Shown piece by piece: positions 57,609 through 64,000 of a stretch of 64,000 bases of DNA; the stretch's first letter is position 1, and the number at the start of each line of letters is the position of its first letter. A model generated the notes under the pieces. That model was not told the origin of the DNA and made no database searches. It saw nothing but the letters and a program-made list of their open reading frames with translations. Position numbers and translations under genes: made by a program. Source of the DNA: Astrocystis sublimbata (Eukaryota; Ascomycota; Sordariomycetes; Xylariales; Xylariaceae); the NCBI GenBank assembly GCA_022453515.1, contig JAJNNY010000004.1, positions 682,001-746,000 on the forward strand. The letters are read 5' to 3'.

Positions 57609-58425
57609 TCACGACATGAACACCTGATGCTCCTGAGCGGCTTCCTCTGCTGGAAGTTGGAAATCATCTCCCAGCTGGCGCAATATCGCCAAAAAGCCAT
57701 CGAGGCCTTCTTCGCGGCTTCCACCTACCTGAACCTGTGACTCGTGTTAGTGTCCACATTTGGTCTAGGGATGGTCGCAGAGAAGCAAAAGAGCACGCAC
57801 AGTTTCCAGAATACCATCGTAGTGTTCCCGGATCGCCTTCATGTTCTGGACGTACTCTTCGTACCGCCACTCGAACCGGTTCTTGTCGTCAGTATCCTCT
57901 CTTCTCCTTCCGATGAATCTATTTTCAGCAATGGCGCGCTTGCAGTCCAAAGTGATCACTTTGATTGGTTTGGCAATCTAAAAGAACACGATGGTTAGAG
58001 TGCTCGCTCGTAATGCTCCGTTTCTCGTCAATTTATACCTCGTGTTCAAATACGAGCGCTGTCTCCATATTGCGCGGAAACCCATCGATGAGCCAGAGCG
58101 TATTATTGGCACTCTGATCACAGGCATCTAGAGAGCTGATCTTGCGCTTGAGGAGCGGGATGAGCACATCTGCAGGCAGGAGCTTGTTTTCCCGCATGTG
58201 TTCGCGGATTTTTGCCAGGTCAATGATTTCTTCTCCTCCCAAAGCCTCTAAAGCTGCCGGATCACAAAGCTTGCGCAAAAAGTCACCAACAGATAGATGA
58301 AGCCAGCGATGACTGGAATTTTGGAGGCTGTTGATGGCGAGCTTGCAGAGCGTCCCTTTACCGCTCCTTGGAGGACCAAGGACGAAGATAATAGTGTGGG
58401 GGAAAGGGTCGGTAGAACTGTCCAT
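57609..58425 (-). CDS. Nucleoside monophosphate kinase, UMP-CMP kinase-like
   Basis: Three exons, complement(join(57609..57734,57801..57977,58039..58425)), 229 aa. The P-loop GPPRSGKGT is at residues 17-25. LSVGDFLRK is the NMP-binding helix, LIDGFPRNMETA the DGFPR motif, and RRREDTDDKNRFEWR the LID with arginines that contact phosphates. These place it in the adenylate/UMP-CMP kinase fold. The LID and C-terminus differ from housekeeping Ura6-type enzymes, and the acidic C-terminal tail (PAEEAAQEH) is unusual, so I read it as a divergent paralogue. It would phosphorylate a nucleoside monophosphate with ATP. No targeting signal is seen. It is divergent from the viperin gene 1.5 kb away, which suggests it supplies or salvages CTP/CMP for that enzyme (inference). 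The start ATG gives MDSSTDPFPH. Confidence 0.85.
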
Positions 58426-59952
58426 CGTGATCAATTTGGGAATTATGCCCAGATGGCATGGGGTGAGATGATGATGGAAACAAATTTTGGCTGTATGGAG
58501 TGCATTGGCTTCCCAGCAAAGACAGAGAGTTGATTACCTAAGTACCTACCTACATGTAGGTACTGGAGTGGTTGTCATGGCTATATGTACTAGATGGTCA
58601 CATATCATCTAACGAGGTTTGCAATGCTGTGGACAAACATCCATCTACCTACCACCTGTGTCAGGTGCCAAGGTAGCATGAGCTTTACCATGACCCAGGG
58701 GCTCCCTTGTAGAGGGAGGGCTGTTTGGGCTATGAGATCTGTGTATATAAGGCTGCTATATGCAAAAGTGTAACAAGGGCTAGATTTCTAGGGCTTGGAA
58801 TAGACTTCAATTTAACTAATAATTCTCTAGGGCACAAAAGGGTCCATGTCCTCCTAAAGCCTCTACTCCAGGCTGGAGGAATCCCTTCTATTTATGCTCC
58901 TTCTGGCAGCCCTCGAGGCCGGCTTCGGACCTCCCTCGGGTCTGCGGCAACGCTTCACTTATGCCTGTTGGCTGTCGCCTGCATACGGAGGTCCTCATGA
59001 CCTTCTAGATCCGTAGCTCTGATCCAATCGTCTATACCATCAGAGGCTAGGGCGCGTAGGCTTCCTATTTGGGTAGCCCGGAAGAGACCCGTGTGACAAA
59101 AAGCACTTGACAACCTGGGCATTGAGTACCTACCTCGACACCAGTCCTTCTAATCAGACACTGCCTGCTGTAGGTAACTACATGTCCTGTTGCTTCCATT
59201 TGTGTTTGTCGGACCCAGCGCATTGAATGCATTCGAGAGAGGAAGAAAAAATAGGAGTGCAAAACGTAGAGGGGCAAGGATGAAGGAAAGACCTCAGCAG
59301 GTACGCAATCATGACGACTAAGTAGCCTCTAGGGGAATACCCCCTATATAGAACACCAATAGCAATGTTTATTACACGCACAAACATCTTGCCATATTCA
59401 AACACGCAGTTCATCTTACACGGTGAGGAACGTCAGCTATGTCTTCGCCACAATATTTATGAGGAGCCGCTGAAGATCAATCTACATTTGTTTTTGTCGT
59501 AATGGAAACAATTTCCAATGGTGATTGCTACTTCAGACTTCACTTGGTAAAATAACCTGGGAAAGCAAATGAGACTTGAATCTAAGTACTGGATTAATCA
59601 ATGGAAGCGCTTGCCTCAATAAGCAATGCTTTATTGCTAATTGCTGCAGGATTCTACGCACTACTATTGTGAATGAAATGACCAAGCGGCAGAAGTGTAC
59701 CAATCTCATTGCTGCCGATTACTACAGGACCTAAATCCCTTCCAAGTTGTTATACAGCACCCGTAGTGAATACGACTTTGCTTGCCTGCAGTTGCTCTGA
59801 TATCTAGCCCACTGCCCAAGCCGCTCAGTCTTCCTCTTCTGCTTCTTCACGCCCTCATCCAGATCAGCAAGTAATCAATCACTGGCGGTCTGTCTATTCT
59901 CTGGCTTTTCTCTACAGTCCCAGATTCCTAAGCGACATCTTCATCTTGAACC
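58426..59952. other. Divergent intergenic region between kinase and viperin genes
   Basis: Shared upstream region of 1.53 kb containing a solo LTR (58659-59112) and a 16-bp palindrome TACCTACATGTAGGTA at 58547-58562. The last 150 bp before the viperin ATG is C/T-rich. Confidence 0.6.
58659..59112 (+). mobile_element. Solo LTR, 454 bp, with perfect 5-bp target-site duplication
   Basis: The element begins TGTCAGGTGCC and ends AAAGCACTTGACA, with TGTCA/TGACA terminal inverted repeats. It is flanked on both sides by ACCTG (58654-58658 and 59113-59117), a perfect target-site duplication. It contains a TATA-like GTGTATATAAGG ~90 bp from the start, as expected of an LTR promoter. The start and end match the reverse-oriented element at 2703-2916. 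No internal coding sequence is present, so it arose by LTR-LTR recombination. It sits in the divergent promoter region of the kinase and viperin genes. Confidence 0.85.
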
Positions 59953-61099
59953 ATGTTGACGCAACTCATTCCTTCGATCTGGACTTCTGTCCTAGCGCTG
60001 GCCTCTACCGGGTTGGTCAGCTTAGTGACTTTCTTGATCTACCAGATGAAGTTCAAAGAGCAAGTCATGACGCCCGTTTCGGTGAACTACTTTTTCTCGA
60101 GAAAATGCAACAAGGAGGTAAGTACTTCCGAGCCTGCGTCATATCAGTCTTGGCCACTGCGGAAGCACGTGGTCTCTTTCCACCTCGTATGCAGAGGACT
60201 GACCCTGATTATCTTAGTGCGCTTTTTGCTTCCACACCGAGACCAGTTCCTACGTAGCGTCAGACGACGCCATGAAGCATGGGCTTCGTCTTCTCAAGGA
60301 TGCTGGCATGCGCAAGATCAACTTCGCTGGTGGTGAGCCGTTCCTGTACCCACGTATACTAGCAATGCTCTGTCAATTCTGCAAAGAAGAACTTGGCCTC
60401 GAAAGCGTCAGCATCATCACGAATGGAACAAAGGTCACCAAAAAGTGGATGGAGGAGAACGGTCGATTCATTGACGTGCTCGGCGTGTCATGTGACAGCT
60501 TCAACGAGGAAACGAACATTGCCATTGGCCGCGGCACTGGCAACAACGTTCAGCAGCTCTTCAACATTCGCGATTGGTGCCGCGAACTGGGAATCAAGTT
60601 CAAGCTCAACACTGTGATATGCACGCACAATTGGGAGGAGGACATGACGGAGATGATCCAACAGTTGGACCCTTTCCGGTGGAAAGCTTTCCGGGTGCTC
60701 TACGTGGAGGGAGAGAACGACGCCAATGGGGAGGATGTCCGCTTGAGCACGCGGAAAAGGAATGCCAGGAAGCTTCTCATCTCCGACGAACAGTTCAAGA
60801 CGTTCTGCGACAAGCACCAGCACTTCAAGTCGTTCATCCCCGAACCCAATTCGGTCATGGCATCCAGCTACCTCCTTCTCGATGAGTACCTTTGCTTTCT
60901 TGACAAAGGTGCCGGTGTTGAGAAACAGTCGCGATCGATCTTGGAAGTTGGTGTACAAAACGCCCTTCGAGAGATCCACTGGGACGAGGCGGCATTCAAG
61001 GAGCGTGGCGGTGTGTATGACTGGACGAAGAACGTAACTGAGGTCAACTCAGGGGCGGGTGGATGTGGATCTGTAGACGAAAAGTCCATGGAGTGGTAA
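59953..61099 (+). CDS. Viperin homologue, radical SAM ddhCTP synthase-like (RSAD2 family)
   Basis: Two exons, join(59953..60117,60218..61099), 348 aa; the 100-nt intron (GTAAGT...CTTAG) splits the radical SAM motif. Residues ~5-32 are a hydrophobic helix, as in animal viperin's ER/lipid-droplet anchor. SVNYFFSRKCNKECAFCFHT gives Cys 52, 56 and 59 (CxxxCxxC, [4Fe-4S] site). INFAGGEPFL (93-96 GGEP) binds SAM. SVSIITNGTK, VSCDSFNEETNIAIGRG, NTVIxxxNWEEDM, RVLYVEGEN and SYLLLDEY all match the viperin family from end to end, and the chain ends in Trp, the residue that closes animal viperins. Viperins convert CTP to the chain terminator ddhCTP and restrict viruses. Substrate here could be CTP or another NTP. 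It is divergent from a nucleotide kinase gene. Confidence 0.95.
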
Positions 61100-62261
61100 G
61101 CAATTTGTTTCCCATATCAGGTACCTAGTTCAAGCTGGATGTTACACTGCATTGTATCACCGGGATTTCAACCTTGGGGGCGCATGTCGATTGTCCAAAC
61201 TTGATGACTACGACGCATGTCACGGGTATAGCATGGAAGAACGACTTGTAAGTTACAAGTATTACGCTCCAAGCAAGAATAGCCAAAATATGAGTGCTGT
61301 GTAGCTAGGAAGAGAGCATGTTGCATTTGGTATTCCCGCTTCTCGTGAACAACCAATCTACTTCTTATCTTGGTGCGAGCAGTATCAGTCCACTCTCGCT
61401 GTTAAAGAGCTGATAACTGCCCAAGAATTTTGGACAACTTGTGCTTGTTGTCTGTACTCCCCTATATGTATATCTCAACTCGTCACTTACTTCAGTTCGA
61501 ACCCAGACCTACAAGCAGCCCACTTCGGCAGGTTCCAAGGTACATGTAGCGGGCCATAGTGTACCTGCATGGTTGCGCAGAGCTGTATGGTACATTTCTC
61601 GCAGGTGCAAGCGTGCTGCGGGGGATGGGTGAAAGGAAGCTTGGAAGGCTTCGCCCCTGTATCCAAGCCCTGTGCCAAGCCCCAAGGCGAGCAAGGGAGG
61701 ACCTACGCGAACACCACACAGGGCTCGACAGGCATAAGTACAGGGCCACCCCACATGCCCAGGGACCGACTCAGGGGTCGTGAGACCCACAAGTCGCCGA
61801 GGCAAAGCCAGAGCTGGATGGAGCCTCACGGTCTGCGCATGTGCCATCGAACCGACGAGGAGAGACGACAACCGCCAAAACAACAGAGCCCCTTCCCGTC
61901 TGCAGCAAGGAACACCAACCCTGAACTGTAATCATAGCAATACCATAATCTCGATAATCAATTCACATTAGTTCAATTCATAATCTCTATATCTGTAATC
62001 TACCCCCGTCTCTCAGTTCATATCCACCTCATCCATCTACCGCCTGTCCACCGATATTGATGACGTCTTGTCTTGGTGGTGCTTGACTCTCTCTACCCAT
62101 CCTATTCCCCGCGACGACTGGCAGCAAGCCGAGGGCCATCGAAGGCCCCTGACTGGTGAACCACGCTTTTGCGCACTAGCCCAGCGACGAAGTCATAGAC
62201 GAACTCGGCGCTGCGACCGATATTGCGACTTGCGACTCGGTCGGGTCGGTGTCGAGCCGCC
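61100..62261. other. Intergenic, nothing supported
   Basis: 3' flank of the viperin gene and promoter of Atg37. Overlapping frames at 61441-61971 on both strands have no recognisable protein. Confidence 0.5.
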
Positions 62262-63349
62262 ATGGCGGACTCGGTTGGTACGGCCCCTCACGTTTCTTTT
62301 CACGCCACTCCAGATACCTCGCTGTCATTCCGGTCAGGATGCTTTTGCGACGTATCTTCCATCCCTCTGTCCCCCGCGCCCCGCTCGAAGCTGTACTGTA
62401 CTAACAGCTCTGCTCCCTCGCCACAGACCGCGTGTTTGTGCACGCGCTCAGCACTGTTAAGAAGATTCCAAAGACTGGTGCACTACGCCCACCGCCCACA
62501 GACCGCTTACGACTCTATGGATTATACAAGCAGGCAATGGAGGGCGATGTCGACGGTGTGATGGAGCGGCCGCGGTCCGGCTCAAATTTGGAAGGCGACG
62601 AATTGCAACGCGAGAAGGACAAGTGGGACGCGTGGAACACCCAGAGCGGCCTCAGTCGTACCGAGGCTAAGAGGCGGTACGTCGAGGCCCTCATCGATAC
62701 CATGCACCGCTACGCCAACACACCGTAAGTCAACAACCCTCTGCTCGCCACAAATATCGGTCCTCGGGGTAGTGAGCGTGTGGGCTGATTGGATACCAGA
62801 GATGCGTCAGAACTAGTCGCCGAGCTCGAGTTCGTGTGGAATCAGATCAAGAATAACAGTCCCTCGTCATCGAATTCATCACCCAAGGGGCACTCCTCAT
62901 CCGCTCCCGATTCGCGGCGGTTTCGGCATCCCGTAAGCGGGACCGACGGCCCCATGAAAATACTGAGTCCCATGAGCGAGGATGATAGCGCAGAGCAGAA
63001 GTACCGCGACCAGGAGGAGGATGAAGACGAAGGCGATTTTCCCAAGAAAGGAGACCGTTGGTCGCGCAAAGTGGAACAGGCTCTTGCACGGCTATCGACT
63101 GAAATCGCAGCGTTGCGCGAACAAATAACAACGGGCCGAGAATGGAGGACGAAAAAAGAAAGAACATTTCCAGTCCGGGTTGGATGGGTGCTTATGCTCA
63201 TTGCGAAACATTTTGCCATCGACATGTTCTTACTATCAATCATTCTGATATGGATGCGGAGGCGAAAAGACCGACGGCTCGAAGACCAAGTCCGAGCCAT
63301 ACTGCGCGTAGCACGCGAGTACGTCGGGAAAGTCTTACCCTCAAGATGA
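62262..63349 (+). CDS. atg37: Peroxisomal acyl-CoA-binding protein Atg37 (ACBD5-like)
   Basis: Three exons, join(62262..62277,62427..62724,62800..63349), 287 aa. The 16-nt first exon (MADSV plus one base) joins to DRVFVHALSTVKKIPKTG by a 149-nt intron. Residues ~5-105 are an acyl-CoA-binding domain, with LRLYGLYKQAMEGDV as the core ligand-binding helix. The middle is acidic and Ser-rich with SP sites, followed by a coiled coil (WSRKVEQALARLSTEIAALREQI, in two overlapping parts) and a membrane span near the C-terminus (~231-256) followed by a basic tail. This layout matches Atg37 and human ACBD5, tail-anchored peroxisomal proteins. Atg37 supports pexophagy by helping the pexophagy receptor assemble with the autophagy machinery. 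Confidence 0.88.
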
Positions 63350-64000
63350 TGGTTGATGGGCTCACCACGCGACAACCAAATTTCCCATTAAGAGGGTTAT
63401 GGAGTCCGGCCCGCGATGACCTATCAACATTCAACACCTAACACCTATACGTCGAGGTCGACTCTCTCAACAAACATCGTGCCAATTATGTCCAGTTGCC
63501 AATATCTTGGCTACGATGTTGCTTCCCATGAGCTGTGAAGAGCCATCATATTTTGGTGTGAACATTGAGCCTGAAATGTGCTTTAGTAAAGGCATACAGT
63601 AAGCCAGGCCCCTCGACTTTGGTCTCTCAGGTCTTGTGCTCCTTGTGTTTCATTGCTCAACATGCACGCAGGCCTCAAATGACCTGGTATCACCTGATCA
63701 CAAGCATGACCTCGTGGCCAAAATGGCTGTGTGTGAACGCAGGCGGAGGAGTACAAGAAGTACCTCCCTTATTTACATGTATTACATGGCCCAGCTCTTG
63801 CTTGGCTTTCCGAGCTTTTCAGGCTGGGGCATTTCGTCTAGGCTACGGTGGTAACCCATCAATTTTGAATAAAGCGAGAGGAAAGAGCAATGCGAATAGT
63901 CACATCATTAGGTATAGCTTGTTTGTTTTGTGAAGTGAGTTTGCTGTATAGTACCATCGTGACCGTGGACCTTTCATTTGGTATCTTTGACCCTTTGCAT
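63350..64000. other. Window end, nothing supported
   Basis: 3' flank of Atg37. The short frames at 63565-63933 look non-coding. Confidence 0.5.

Noticed and set aside
61480..61520. Possible tRNA B-box (GTTCGAACCC)
   Set aside because: No A-box at the right distance and no cloverleaf can be formed.
61441..61971. Open frames up to ~124 codons on both strands between viperin and Atg37
   Set aside because: Competing frames on both strands, no known motif; probably GC-rich intergenic DNA.

Overview
The window looks like nuclear DNA of a filamentous ascomycete (Pezizomycotina, most likely a Sordariomycete). Almost every gene is split by short introns of about 55-170 nt with GTRAGT-type donors and CTRAC-type branch points. 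The gene content is typical of that group: a Byr4-type septation regulator, a highly reducing polyketide synthase, an XRCC4 orthologue, Atg37, mitoribosomal Rsm27 and complex I Nuo78. I rebuilt 18 protein-coding genes. For every spliced model the exon lengths sum to a multiple of three.

Layout. 0.1-5.5 kb: a small PPxY-motif protein, a phosphoglycerate-mutase-like phosphatase, a solo LTR and a divergent SDR. 7.2-12.8 kb: an unrecognised four-exon secreted protein, a PAP2 lipid phosphatase and a SelO-type AMPylase. 15.7-27.5 kb: an aldo-keto reductase, XRCC4, Byr4 and an IlvD/Edd sugar-acid dehydratase. 27.5-35.9 kb: a gene desert of about 8.5 kb holding one strong long hairpin. 35.9-43.8 kb: a highly reducing PKS with no recognisable tailoring genes beside it. 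45.3-52.1 kb: Nuo78 and a Pumilio/PUF RNA-binding protein. 54.6-63.3 kb: Rsm27, an Rnt1-like RNase III, a UMP-CMP-kinase-like nucleotide kinase, a viperin-type radical SAM enzyme and Atg37.

The most interesting locus is 55.7-61.1 kb. A complete viperin homologue (radical SAM CxxxCxxC, N-terminal membrane helix, C-terminal Trp) is divergently paired with a small nucleotide kinase of the adenylate/UMP-CMP kinase fold, and a dsRNA-type RNase III lies beyond it. Vertebrate viperin also sits next to a nucleotide kinase (CMPK2), but CMPK2 belongs to a different kinase family, so this could be an independently assembled nucleotide-analogue defence module. The intergenic region between the two genes contains a solo LTR with a perfect 5-bp target-site duplication. 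A second, shorter LTR of the same family lies at 2.7-2.9 kb.

Limits: nothing could be searched or aligned by computer. Functions rest on recognised motifs, and splice sites are inferred from consensus and frame. Ends of transcripts are unknown. No tRNA, rRNA, CRISPR or complete transposon was found.
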